The notes beneath the pieces were generated by a model, which made no database searches, was not told the DNA's origin, and saw only the letters and a list, made by a program, of their open reading frames with translations. DNA of 64,000 bases from Pseudomonas fluorescens (GTDB lineage: Bacteria; Pseudomonadota; Gammaproteobacteria; Pseudomonadales; Pseudomonadaceae), in assembly GCF_002022275.1 (NCBI RefSeq), contig NZ_MSDF01000013.1, positions 124,001-188,000 on the forward strand. The letters are read 5' to 3'. Position numbers and translations under genes: made by a program. Below, piece by piece: positions 8,615-16,816 of this stretch. Positions within the stretch are counted from its first letter, which is position 1, and every line of letters starts with the position of its first letter.

Positions 8615-9031
8615 ATGGGCGTGATCAGTGAGTTCAAGGCCTTCGCGGTCAAAGGCAATGTGGTCGATATGGCCGTCGGTATCATCATCGGCGCGGCTTT
8701 CGGGAAGATTGTTTCCTCCTTCGTAGGCGATGTGGTGATGCCACCCATCGGTCTGCTGATCGGTGGCGTGGACTTCGGGGACCTGGCGATAACGCTCAAG
8801 GCAGCGCAGGGCGACGTTCCGGCGGTAGTCCTGGCGTATGGCAAGTTCATTCAGAGCGTGATTGATTTCGTGATTGTCGCGTTTGCAATCTTCATGGGCG
8901 TGAAGGCCATCAACCGTCTCAAGCGCGAAGAGGCCGTAGCGCCGAGCCTGCCGCCGACTCCGACCAAAGAAGAGCTGCTGCTGGGTGAGATCCGTGATCT
9001 GCTCAAGGCACAGAACGACAAGCCGCTTTAA
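8615..9031 (+). CDS. mscL: Large-conductance mechanosensitive channel MscL
   Basis: A 138-residue inner-membrane channel that opens under hypo-osmotic shock. The amphipathic start and first transmembrane helix are conserved ([26 protein letters not shown]), including the pore-lining glycine/alanine pattern. A second helix ([23 protein letters not shown]) and the C-terminal cytoplasmic bundle ([13 protein letters not shown]) follow. AAGGAA precedes the ATG. It is divergent from katB. Its terminator is interrupted by a 73-bp palindromic element. Confidence 0.97.
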   Translation: MGVISEFKAFAVKGNVVDMAVGIIIGAAFGKIVSSFVGDVVMPPIGLLIGGVDFGDLAITLKAAQGDVPAVVLAYGKFIQSVIDFVIVAFAIFMGVKAINRLKREEAVAPSLPPTPTKEELLLGEIRDLLKAQNDKPL

Positions 9032-9046
9032 TCAAAACCGGCTGGT

Positions 9047-9163
9047 AAAAAAGGTGCCTGAATGAAGCTAATGCTGATCAGTTAGAGTTGGCACAGCTCG
9101 GCCACAAGAGCTGTGCAAATCCTTAGCTGATCGGCATTAGCCTGAATGGAGCGCCTTTTTTAT
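9047..9163. terminator. Bidirectional mscL/fpr terminator, split by an insertion
   Basis: The outer arms (ggtaaaaaaggtgc at the left, gcgccttttttattacc at the right) would form an A/T-flanked GC hairpin with the loop ctgaatgga if joined. They now stand about 93 bases apart because a 73-bp palindrome plus an 11-bp duplicated target sits in the loop. The arms can still pair around the insert. Confidence 0.72.
9068..9140. mobile_element. 73-bp palindromic MITE-like element with 11-bp target duplication
   Basis: Nearly the whole element is a palindrome. The left end ctaatgctgatcagtta and the reverse complement of the right end, ctaatgccgatcagcta, differ at two positions, and gcacagctc occurs in both arms. 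It is flanked by direct repeats cctgaatgaag (9057-9067) and cctgaatggag (9141-9151), eleven bases with one mismatch. That duplication length suits an IS4-type transposase acting in trans. No transposase is encoded. The ends resemble terminal repeats I associate with Pseudomonas IS elements, but the family is not confirmed. Confidence 0.68.
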
Positions 9164-9939
9164 TACCAGTAGTTTTCTACCGCCACCTGACCGGGACGGC
9201 GGCTCAAGCTCAGGTTCATATCGCGCTGCTTGAGCAACTGGCGCGTGTCATCGACCATCTGCGGGTTGCCGCAAATCAGTACGCGCGAATGTTCCGGGGT
9301 CAACTCAACACCCGCAGCGCGTTCCAACTCGCCATTCTCGATCAGCGTGGTGATGCGCCCGTTCAGCGCACCCGGATGCTGTTCGCGGGTGACGATGGGG
9401 ACATAGGTGAACTTGTGAGCGTACTCGGCCAGGTATTCACGCTCGCCCAGCTCATTGATCAGCGACTGGTAAGCCAGCTCCTTCGCTTCCCGCGCACTGT
9501 AGACCAGCACGATGCGCTCGAATTTTTCCCAGACCTCGAAGTCCTGCAGGATCGACAAAAAAGGCGCCACCCCGGTGCCGGTGCCCAACAGCCATAAATC
9601 ACGCCCGTCCACAAAACGGTTCAAGGTCAGGTAGCCCGTGGCCTGGCGCTCCACCAGCAAAGTATCACCGACCTGCAAACGGCTCAGTTCGCTGGTGAAT
9701 TCGCCGCCTGGAACGACGATGGAAAAGAAGTCCAGATGCTCGTCAAACGGTGAAGACACAATGGAATAGGCACGCCATACCGTGCTGCCGTCTGCCTTGG
9801 TCACGCCCAGGCGCACGAATTGGCCGGCGGTAAACCGGAAGCCAGGGTCGCGGGTGGTGCGCAAGGTAAACAGGCTGGGGGTCAGCGATTGCACGTCGAG
9901 CAGGGTCTGGCGGGTAAATTTTTCAGCACTGGCCGTCAT
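9163..9939 (-). CDS. fpr: Ferredoxin-NADP+ reductase (Fpr, probably the FprB paralog)
   Basis: A 258-residue FAD flavoenzyme of the bacterial ferredoxin-NADP reductase family, which exchanges electrons between NADPH and ferredoxin/flavodoxin. Visible are the FAD-binding RAYSIVS motif, the NADP-site GTGTGVAPFLS, the ICGNPQM stretch, and a C-terminal aromatic end (VENYW). ATG at 9939 has GGAG upstream and gives MTASAEKFTRQTLLDV; longer in-frame starts give an atypical N-terminus. Its sequence differs from my memory of P. aeruginosa FprA, and the neighbourhood (mscL, LuxR solo) matches the P. putida FprB region, so I favour the FprB paralog. No finR regulator is adjacent. Confidence 0.87.
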   Translation of the reverse strand: MTASAEKFTRQTLLDVQSLTPSLFTLRTTRDPGFRFTAGQFVRLGVTKADGSTVWRAYSIVSSPFDEHLDFFSIVVPGGEFTSELSRLQVGDTLLVERQATGYLTLNRFVDGRDLWLLGTGTGVAPFLSILQDFEVWEKFERIVLVYSAREAKELAYQSLINELGEREYLAEYAHKFTYVPIVTREQHPGALNGRITTLIENGELERAAGVELTPEHSRVLICGNPQMVDDTRQLLKQRDMNLSLSRRPGQVAVENYW

Positions 9940-10397
9940 GGGGGGCTCCGTTTTGCACAGGCTTCTAGTGTCCCTCAAAGGAGCGCGCGCAAACACCGTT
10001 GATTTGTACTGGCATTGCAGCGTCAGGCACGTTCCCGGTCAGGTTGAGCAGGTTTATTGAAATTTAAAAAGCTGCCACCGACAGCCACTGTGCGTTTTCG
10101 CCAGACTAATTATTTGGCTATTAATATACGGACATTCGGCTGTTAGATGATGCAGTGCATGTAACCGCTATCACTTTGGCATTATTCATAACCCATTAAG
10201 ATCAATGAGGTTTCCGTCACTACTCGGACAACTTACACAACACACTATTTTTTGTACAAGCCTATCCAAAGTTGACTCTCATCGAGACCAATATATTTTT
10301 CACATCGATACGTAGGCAATGTCCTACACTCATTTTCGTGTCGCTTCGGGGGATCAGGACGTACCCAAGTCACGGAGAAAATCATGGAGAGTTACCG
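9940..10397. other. Long AT-rich divergent regulatory gap between fpr and the LuxR solo
   Basis: This 458-base region has no credible gene. It is clearly richer in A+T than its surroundings (for example attatttggctattaatat near 10109-10128) and must contain the fpr and luxR-solo promoters. I see no convincing lux box palindrome. Short open frames in it lack ribosome sites. Confidence 0.6.
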
Positions 10398-11111
10398 ATG
10401 GTCAACTGGCGTAATAAACGGATCCCTAAACTGGAGGGTGAGCCCAAGGTCATCACGGTTTTTGAAATGGTCATCAACAAAACCCATCAGCTCGGTTTCG
10501 AACACTGTGCTTTCAAGATGAGTTCTCAATCACCTAATAATCAGACTGAACCGATCGATTTCAACAACTACCCCCAAGAGTGGAACGCACTTTATAAAAA
10601 AGCGCATTTCTTCGAGGTAGACCCGGTTGTAGCTCATTGCAAGGCCAGCCTCTTTCCTATCCTCTGGGATGAAAAAGCCTTCACCACCGCGCCCAACCTG
10701 TGGGACCTGGCTAAGTCTTTCGGTGTGCACCTGGGCTGGACTCAAGCGATGCATGACTTCCGGGGAGTCTTCAGCATGTTCACGCTGTGCCGCAGTAACG
10801 GCGTCGTCAGCCCGCAGGAACTCTACGAAAAGGCGGGCGAGGTGTTGTGGCTCTGCCATGCGATGCACGCCGTGTTGGCACAGCACTTCGCGGACCCGCC
10901 CAGCATCGACCAGCCGCCCCGGTTAACGCCGCGAGAAATGCAGATTCTGAGATGGTCGGCGCTGGGCAAGACAGCAGACGAAGTGGGCAGCATCATGTCA
11001 ATCACCCCACGAACTGTCGGCTTTCACATGGGCCGGATCATGCAGAAGCTGGGGGTCAGCAGCAAGATTGCCGCCGTTTTGCGCGCATCAAAAGCGGGGC
11101 TGCTTGACTGA
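10398..11111 (+). CDS. ppoR: LuxR-family AHL-binding solo regulator, PpoR-like
   Basis: A 237-residue quorum-sensing regulator with an N-terminal autoinducer-binding domain and a C-terminal LuxR-type helix-turn-helix (LTPREMQILRW ... GKTADEVGSIM ... VGFHMGRIMQKLGV). Using TraR numbering, the key acyl-homoserine-lactone residues W57, Y61, D70, P71 and W85 are all present with correct spacing (W-x3-Y-x8-DP-x13-W). It should therefore bind classical AHLs, unlike plant-responsive solos. No luxI synthase is nearby, so it is a solo. I chose ATG 10398, which has GGAG eight bases upstream. The position between fpr and rlmG/cio genes matches what I recall for P. putida PpoR, which binds 3-oxo-C6-HSL. 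The ortholog name is inferred from that. Confidence 0.82.
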   Translation: MVNWRNKRIPKLEGEPKVITVFEMVINKTHQLGFEHCAFKMSSQSPNNQTEPIDFNNYPQEWNALYKKAHFFEVDPVVAHCKASLFPILWDEKAFTTAPNLWDLAKSFGVHLGWTQAMHDFRGVFSMFTLCRSNGVVSPQELYEKAGEVLWLCHAMHAVLAQHFADPPSIDQPPRLTPREMQILRWSALGKTADEVGSIMSITPRTVGFHMGRIMQKLGVSSKIAAVLRASKAGLLD

Positions 11112-11274
11112 CCGACAAACACCGCATGTAATCGCGCCGAAAAAAAAGTAACATTTACGGCCAATTCTGAGTGTTGAAGCAGCCCTGTTAGCGCCGCCTC
11201 GCAGTTCACTCAGACGGTTCGGCCGGCGCCCCCCCCTCCCGAACACCCATCGATGACCCAGAGCCTCCCCCGCC

Positions 11275-12399
11275 ATGCCCCTGCTTGACAGCCCCTTCGC
11301 CCAGCTCGATCTGATCCGCCAGCCAGAGCAACACAATGATCCGCTGCAAGCGTTCGATGCCGCCGATGAGTACCTGCTCAGCCATCTGGCGAGCCAGCAG
11401 CCGAACGCCACCACTCGCGTGCTGGTGCTCAATGACAGCTTCGGTGCCTTGGCGGCAAGCCTGGAAGGCAACGTGCAGGTGACGTCCAGCGGCGATTCGT
11501 TTCTCGCCGCCCAAGGCCTGGAGAAAAACCTCACACGCAACGCCAAAGCCTTTGATGCCGTGGCCTTCATCCCGGCGAACCGGGTGCCCACCGGGCCCTT
11601 CGACCGGGTGCTGATCCGCGTACCGAAAACCCTGGCCCTGCTTGAAGAACAGCTGATTCGCTTGCAGGGGCAACTGGCGCCCGGTGCTGAGGTGATCGCA
11701 GGCGCCATGGTCAAGCACTTGCCACGGGCGGCGGGCGAGTTGCTGGAGCGTTATATCGGCCCGATGCAGGCCTCGCTTGCGGTCAAAAAAGCGCGATTGC
11801 TGATCGCCACCGTTGCAGATCGCCCTGCCGCCGTCTCGCCCTACCCCACCCGCTACAGCCTCGACGCACCCGCCATTGAGTTGCTTAACCACGCCAACGT
11901 GTTCTGCCGCGAAGGCCTGGATATCGGCACCCGCGCCTTCCTGCCGCACCTGCCAACAAACCTTGGCACTGCCCGCGTGGCGGACCTGGGTTGCGGCAAC
12001 GGCGTATTGGCAATTGCCAGCGCGCTGCAAAACCCGGGCGCGCACTACACGCTGGTGGATGAGTCGTTTATGGCCGTGCAATCGGCCGCCGAGAACTGGC
12101 AGGCCGCATTGGGTGATCGCGACGTCGTGCTGCGCGCCGATGATGGCCTGGCCGGCCAAGAGCCGCAGTCACTGGACGTGGTGCTGTGCAACCCGCCGTT
12201 CCATCAGCAACAGGTGGTGGGCGACTTTCTGGCCTGGCGCATGTTCCAGCAGGCACGCGAAAGCCTGGTGGTGGGTGGCGCCTTGTACATCGTCGGCAAT
12301 CGTCACTTGGGTTACCACACCAAGCTGGCGCGGTTATTCCGGGGTGTCGAGCAAGTCGCCACCACGCCAAAGTTTGTGATTCTCAAAGCGCGCAAATAA
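11275..12399 (+). CDS. rlmG: 23S rRNA (guanine-1835-N2)-methyltransferase RlmG
   Basis: A 374-residue two-domain methyltransferase. The N-terminal half (DPLQAFDAADEYLL, VPKTLALLEEQL) is the degenerate domain of the RlmG/RsmC family. The C-terminal half contains the SAM motif DLGCGNG and the catalytic NPPFHQQ motif used for exocyclic guanine N2 methylation. The N-terminus and the LALLE block match E. coli RlmG (YgjO) better than RsmC. An intrinsic terminator follows immediately. The gene stands alone, convergent with the cio operon. Confidence 0.92.
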   Translation: MPLLDSPFAQLDLIRQPEQHNDPLQAFDAADEYLLSHLASQQPNATTRVLVLNDSFGALAASLEGNVQVTSSGDSFLAAQGLEKNLTRNAKAFDAVAFIPANRVPTGPFDRVLIRVPKTLALLEEQLIRLQGQLAPGAEVIAGAMVKHLPRAAGELLERYIGPMQASLAVKKARLLIATVADRPAAVSPYPTRYSLDAPAIELLNHANVFCREGLDIGTRAFLPHLPTNLGTARVADLGCGNGVLAIASALQNPGAHYTLVDESFMAVQSAAENWQAALGDRDVVLRADDGLAGQEPQSLDVVLCNPPFHQQQVVGDFLAWRMFQQARESLVVGGALYIVGNRHLGYHTKLARLFRGVEQVATTPKFVILKARK

Positions 12400-12400
12400 A

Positions 12401-12432
12401 AAACCCCGCCTTTCTTGCAAAAGGCAGGGTTG
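12401..12432. terminator. Bidirectional terminator between rlmG and the cio operon
   Basis: The stem aaccccgcctt / aaggcagggtt (one mismatch) has a short cttgcaa-type loop and an A-rich left flank. It lies just after the rlmG stop and serves convergent transcripts. The T-run is on the minus strand (the aaataaaaaa at 12394-12403 read in reverse), so it is likely stronger for the leftward operon. Confidence 0.7.
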
Positions 12433-12463
12433 AAAGCCGGGCCGCAAGGCCCGGATCGGGATG

Positions 12464-12631
12464 TCAGTGCGTGGTCAGGCCCGCCGCATTCATGAACATG
12501 CGCATCAGGCTGGCCACCACGAACAGGGCCAGCACACTGCCGGTCCAGATCATCGCCAGCCACCCCAAGCGCCGCCACAACGGCTGCTTCTCGGCCTTTT
12601 CGATCTCTTTCAACGTAGGTTTGCCGGACAT
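12464..12631 (-). CDS. DUF2474-type small membrane protein, third gene of the cio operon
   Basis: A 55-residue protein, MSGKPTLKEIEKAEKQPLW onward, with a charged N-terminus and one hydrophobic helix (LGWLAMIWTGSVLALFVVASL). It is preceded by AGGAGGG and starts 12 bases after the cioB stop. Small DUF2474 proteins are often found after cioB genes in pseudomonads. By analogy with CydX, the short single-helix subunit of E. coli cytochrome bd, it may stabilise the oxidase; that is inference. The strong ribosome site and operon position support a real gene. Confidence 0.85.
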   Translation of the reverse strand: MSGKPTLKEIEKAEKQPLWRRLGWLAMIWTGSVLALFVVASLMRMFMNAAGLTTH

Positions 12632-12643
12632 GGAACGACCCTC

Positions 12644-13651
12644 CTAGTGATAACCGTCTTCGTGGGTGACCTTGCCACGGAACACGTAGTAGCTCCAGAA
12701 GGTGTAACCCAGGATGAACGGGATGATAAACAGCGTGCCCACCAGCATGAAGCCCTGGCTTTGCGGCGGCGCGGCGGCGTCCCAGATCGAAACCGACGGC
12801 GGAATGATGTTCGGCCACAGGCTGATCCCAAGGCCGCTGTAGCCAAGGAAGATCAGCACCAGCGTCAGCAAAAACGGGGTGTAGTGCGCATTACGCGCTA
12901 CGGCGCGGATCAAGCCGTACATGGTCACCAGCACCAGGATCGGCACCGGCAGGAACCAGAACAGGTTCGGCAGGGTGAACCAGCGCGAAGCAATTTCCGG
13001 GTGCGCCAGCGGCGTCCACAGGCTGACGATACCAATCACCGCCAACACCACGAAGGCCAAAGGCCGCGCCAGGTTGTGCATCTGCTCCTGCAACTTGCCT
13101 TCGGTCTTCATGATCAGCCAGGTGCAGCCGAGCAAGGCATAGGCAACCACCAGCGCCACACCGCAGAACATTGTGAACGGCGTGGCCCAGTCCAGCGAAC
13201 CACCGGCGAATTGGCGATTGACCACGGGGATGCCGTCGATAAACGCGCCCAGCGCCACGCCCTGGAAGAACGTCGCCGCCAGTGAGCCGCCGATAAACGC
13301 CTTGTCCCACAGATGGCGCTTGTCGTCCTTGGCCTTGAAGCGGAACTCAAAGGCCACGCCCCGGAAGATCAGCCCGATCAGCATCAGGATCAGCGGCAGG
13401 TACAGCGCCGACAAGACCACCGAATAAGCCAGCGGGAACGCGCCAAACAGCGCAGCGCCGCCGAGTACCAGCCAGGTTTCGTTGCCGTCCCACACGGGCG
13501 CGACCGTATTCATCATTACATCGCGGTCGACCTTGCCCGGGATAAACGGAAAGAGAATTCCGATACCCAGATCAAAGCCATCCATGACCACGTACATCAT
13601 GATGCCGAAGATGATGATCACGGCCCAGATCAGCGGAAGATCAATACCCAT
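12644..13651 (-). CDS. cioB: Cyanide-insensitive terminal oxidase subunit II (CioB/CydB)
   Basis: A 335-residue subunit II of the cytochrome bd-type quinol oxidase with about eight to nine transmembrane segments. The start MGIDLPLIWAVIIIFGIMMY (ATG 13651) and the following DGFDLGIG motif are diagnostic for CydB. The conserved WDGNETWLVLGGAALFGAFP block is intact. It begins two bases after the cioA stop, so the two are translationally linked. The protein works in the inner membrane with CioA to reduce oxygen to water with quinol. Longer in-frame starts lie inside cioA and are not needed. Confidence 0.95.
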   Translation of the reverse strand: MGIDLPLIWAVIIIFGIMMYVVMDGFDLGIGILFPFIPGKVDRDVMMNTVAPVWDGNETWLVLGGAALFGAFPLAYSVVLSALYLPLILMLIGLIFRGVAFEFRFKAKDDKRHLWDKAFIGGSLAATFFQGVALGAFIDGIPVVNRQFAGGSLDWATPFTMFCGVALVVAYALLGCTWLIMKTEGKLQEQMHNLARPLAFVVLAVIGIVSLWTPLAHPEIASRWFTLPNLFWFLPVPILVLVTMYGLIRAVARNAHYTPFLLTLVLIFLGYSGLGISLWPNIIPPSVSIWDAAAPPQSQGFMLVGTLFIIPFILGYTFWSYYVFRGKVTHEDGYH

Positions 13652-13652
13652 C

Positions 13653-15092
13653 TCAATGCCCCTTGTGCTGGATGTCGTCGTGATCATTGTCGGTGCCGTC
13701 ATCGGCAGCAGACAACGGACGCGCCGGTGTACGCTTCTGGCCAGGCCCACCGTGGGTTGGCTCAGTCACGTCATGGGCGACAGGGCCTTTGCGCACCAGG
13801 CGCATCATGTAACCCAACCCTGCACCAAACAGTGCGAAGTACACCACCACGAACAGCACCAGCGTGATTGTCATCTGCGCCAGGCTGTGCCCGGAAGAGG
13901 CATCCGCCGTGCGCATCAACCCGTAGACCACCCACGGCTGACGGCCGATTTCGGTGGTGAACCAACCGGCGAGAATCGCGATCAGGCCGGACGGGCCCAT
14001 CCACAGCGCCAGGTAGAGGAACGGCTTGGACGTGTACATCTTGTCGCCCCGGCGCAGCCACAGGCTGAACAAACCGGTGAAGATCATCAGGAAGCCCAGG
14101 CCGACCATGACCCGGAACGACCAGAACACAATGGTCGAGTTGGGGCGGTCCTCAGGCGGGAAGTCCTTGAGCGCCGGCACCTGCTTGTCCAGGGAGTGGG
14201 TCAGGATCAGGCTTCCCAGGTACGGAATTTCGACCGCGTATTTGGTTTTCTCGGCCTTCATGTCGGGCCAACCAAACAGGATCAGCGGCGTCGGTTCGCT
14301 ACCCACGTTTTCCCAGTGGCCTTCAATCGCGGCGATTTTCGCCGGTTGGTGCTTGAGGGTATTGAGGCCGTGGAAGTCGCCGATGACCGCCTGGATAGGC
14401 GCGACGATCAGGGCCATCCACATCGCCATCGAGAGCATGGTGCGGATCGCCGGGCTGTCCTTGCCGCGCAGCAAATGCCAGGCCGCCGAGGAGCCGACGA
14501 AGAACGCGGTCGCCACAAAGGCCGCCGTGGCCATGTGCATCAGGCGGTAAGGGAATGACGGGTTGAAGATCACCGCCAACCAGTCGGTAGGAATCACCCG
14601 GCCGTCGATGATTTCAAAGCCCTGTGGCGTTTGCATCCAGCTGTTGGACGCCAGAATCCAGAAGGTCGAGATCAACGTGCCGACGGCCACCATCACCGTG
14701 GCAAAAAAGTGCAGCTTGCGCCCCACCTTGTTCCAGCCAAACAGCATCACCCCGAGGAAACCGGCCTCCAGGAAGAAGGCCGTGAGCACTTCGTACGTCA
14801 GCAGCGGCCCGGTGACGGCGCCGGCGAAGTCCGAGAAACGGCTCCAGTTGGTGCCGAACTGATAGGCCATGACCAAACCGGAAACCACGCCCATGCCGAA
14901 GTTGACGGCAAAGATCTTTGACCAGAAATGGTAGAGGTCACGGTAGGTGTCGTTGTGGGTCTTGAGCCACAAGCCTTCCAGCACCGCGAGGTAACTGGCC
15001 AGGCCGATGGTGATCGCCGGGAACAGGATGTGGAAAGAGATGGTGAACGCGAATTGAATTCGGGCGAGATCTAGCGCCTCCAAACCGAACAT
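13653..15092 (-). CDS. cioA: Cyanide-insensitive terminal oxidase subunit I (CioA/CydA)
   Basis: A 479-residue haem-bearing subunit I of the bd-type quinol oxidase. It starts MFGLEALDLARIQFAFTIS, carries the quinol-site GRQPW motif (TTEIGRQPWVVYG) and nine likely transmembrane helices, and has a short Q-loop. That is the CIO subgroup rather than the long-loop E. coli CydA type, so cyanide resistance is expected. The C-terminal tail after the last helix is hydrophilic (roughly residues 445-479). ATG at 15092 has GAGGAAG upstream. A perfect ANR-type box lies about 160 bases upstream, consistent with oxygen-linked control as known for cioAB in P. aeruginosa. Confidence 0.95.
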   Translation of the reverse strand: MFGLEALDLARIQFAFTISFHILFPAITIGLASYLAVLEGLWLKTHNDTYRDLYHFWSKIFAVNFGMGVVSGLVMAYQFGTNWSRFSDFAGAVTGPLLTYEVLTAFFLEAGFLGVMLFGWNKVGRKLHFFATVMVAVGTLISTFWILASNSWMQTPQGFEIIDGRVIPTDWLAVIFNPSFPYRLMHMATAAFVATAFFVGSSAAWHLLRGKDSPAIRTMLSMAMWMALIVAPIQAVIGDFHGLNTLKHQPAKIAAIEGHWENVGSEPTPLILFGWPDMKAEKTKYAVEIPYLGSLILTHSLDKQVPALKDFPPEDRPNSTIVFWSFRVMVGLGFLMIFTGLFSLWLRRGDKMYTSKPFLYLALWMGPSGLIAILAGWFTTEIGRQPWVVYGLMRTADASSGHSLAQMTITLVLFVVVYFALFGAGLGYMMRLVRKGPVAHDVTEPTHGGPGQKRTPARPLSAADDGTDNDHDDIQHKGH

Positions 15093-15250
15093 ATGTCTTC
15101 CTCTGTCAGGTAATACCGGCTGCGGGCTGGGAGCCTGCACCCACTGCCCCCACGGATATGGAGTGTGGCGAATTCAAATTCGTTTCTTTTTTAACCAGCC
15201 ACGTGGGGAATCTGGCCTTTTGGGCCGCCAGAACAATCCCGGGGCCGGTT

Positions 15251-15264
15251 TTGATCTGGATCAA
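15251..15264. promoter_or_regulatory. ANR/FNR box between cioA and the MFS gene
   Basis: TTGATCTGGATCAA is a perfect TTGAT-N4-ATCAA dyad, the consensus for ANR/FNR. It lies in the 334-base divergent gap, 159 bases from the cioA start and 163 from the MFS start. In P. aeruginosa ANR represses cioAB at low oxygen. The rest of the gap shows no gene. Confidence 0.85.
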
Positions 15265-15426
15265 GCATTGCTCAAAGAGTAGTCCCATTTTGGCGGCAGG
15301 ACTGTGTGGTCTTTTGCCGCGTGACAGGCTGACTCAGTCGCCGGCTCATAAATCAAAAGCTGGCAACTATTTGTTACAGGTTGATGCTAATCTCGCGGTT
15401 CCCTCCCGTTCTGACCAGAATTTCTG

Positions 15427-16665
15427 ATGCCTAGTGAACCCGTGTTGCTGCTGCGTCACCACCGCCCTTTCATCGCGTTCTGGCTGGCGCGCATCTTCAC
15501 CGCCAGCGGCTTCCAGATGCTCACCGTGGCGATCGGCTGGAACCTTTACCAACTGACCGGCAACGTGCTGGACCTGGGCCTTGTCGGCCTGGTGGAGTTC
15601 ATCCCGCGCGTGCTGTTCATGCTGCACACCGGGCATGTGGCGGATCGCTATGATCGGCGCAAGGTCGCCGCCATCTGCCAGACCGTGCAGGCGTTGATTG
15701 CCCTGACACTGGCCATCGGCGGCCTGACCGGCAACGTGACGCGTGAAATGATCTTCATCCTGGCCTTTCTGCTCGGCGCCGCGCGTTCGTTTGAAATGCC
15801 CACGACCCAGGCGCTGCTGCCGAGCATCGTGCCGACCGTGTTGTTCCCGCGCGCGGTGGCGTCATCGCAATCGGCGCAGCAACTGGCCACCATCGTTGCG
15901 CCCGCACTCGGCGGATTGCTCTATGCCTTTGGCAGCGTGTGGGTCTACGGCCCAACCGTGGCGCTGTACCTGATCGCCTGCGTGCTGACCCTCAACCTGC
16001 CGGCGCGTCAAACGCCGCTGAACAAAGCCAAGGCGACCCTGGATTCGCTGCTGGCCGGCATTCGCTTTATCCGCAGCCGCCCGGACATTCTCGGCGCCAT
16101 CTCCCTTGACCTGTTCGCCGTGCTACTGGGCGGCGCCACCGCGTTGCTGCCGGTGTTTGCCAAGGACATTCTGCTGACCGACGCCTGGGGCCTGGGCCTG
16201 CTGCGCTCGGCACCGGCGGTGGGCGCGTTGCTGATGTCGTTATGGCTGGCGCGGTTCGCGGTGGACCGCCACGTTGGCCGGGTGATGTTCACCGCCGTCG
16301 GCGTGTTTGGCGTGGCAACCATTGCCTTCGGCCTGTCGACCTCGTTCCTGTTTTCCTTAGGCGTACTGGTGGTGCTGGGCGCAGCGGACATGATCAGCAT
16401 GGTGATCCGCGCGTCCTTCGTGCAGTTGGAGACGCCGGATGAAATGCGCGGGCGAGTCAGTGCGGTCAACGGCCTGTTTATTGGCGCGTCGAATCAGCTG
16501 GGTGAGTTTGAGTCCGGGATTACCGCGCATTGGTTCGGCACCGTGCCCGCCGTGGTCATGGGCGGGATTGGTACGTTGGTGGTGACCGGGGTGTGGATAA
16601 AACTCTTCCCCAGCCTGGCCAACCGCGACCGGATGCATATGCCGGTGGAAGAAGCAAAGGTTTAA
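15427..16665 (+). CDS. MFS transporter, enterobactin-exporter (EntS)-like subfamily
   Basis: A 412-residue major facilitator with about twelve transmembrane helices. The loop motif GHVADRYDRRK between helices 2 and 3 is the MFS signature, and FIPRVLFMLHTG plus the later MRGRVSAVNGLFIGASNQLGEFESG stretch are typical of the MFS_3 (EntS/tetracycline-type efflux) branch. It has no adjacent siderophore genes, so the substrate is unknown. The divergent neighbour is cioA, with the ANR box between them. The ribosome site before ATG 15427 is weak. Confidence 0.82.
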   Translation: MPSEPVLLLRHHRPFIAFWLARIFTASGFQMLTVAIGWNLYQLTGNVLDLGLVGLVEFIPRVLFMLHTGHVADRYDRRKVAAICQTVQALIALTLAIGGLTGNVTREMIFILAFLLGAARSFEMPTTQALLPSIVPTVLFPRAVASSQSAQQLATIVAPALGGLLYAFGSVWVYGPTVALYLIACVLTLNLPARQTPLNKAKATLDSLLAGIRFIRSRPDILGAISLDLFAVLLGGATALLPVFAKDILLTDAWGLGLLRSAPAVGALLMSLWLARFAVDRHVGRVMFTAVGVFGVATIAFGLSTSFLFSLGVLVVLGAADMISMVIRASFVQLETPDEMRGRVSAVNGLFIGASNQLGEFESGITAHWFGTVPAVVMGGIGTLVVTGVWIKLFPSLANRDRMHMPVEEAKV

Positions 16666-16699
16666 ACCCCGCCGCCGCCTCATGTTGGAATGCAGTCAA

Positions 16700-16788
16700 T
16701 GTGGGAGCTGGCTTGCCTGCGATGGCGGTGTGTCAGATGGCTAAATTATCTCTGATACACCGCTATCGCAGGCAAGCCAGCTCCCACA
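16700..16788. repeat. REPIN between convergent MFS gene and paoC
   Basis: Classic inverted pair tgtgggagctggcttgcctg / caggcaagccagctcccaca with a variable centre containing tgtcaga...tctgataca. It lies in the convergent gap. Confidence 0.9.
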
Positions 16789-16816
16789 GTTGACCCCCAG
16801 TGACTGGAAGACCGGG

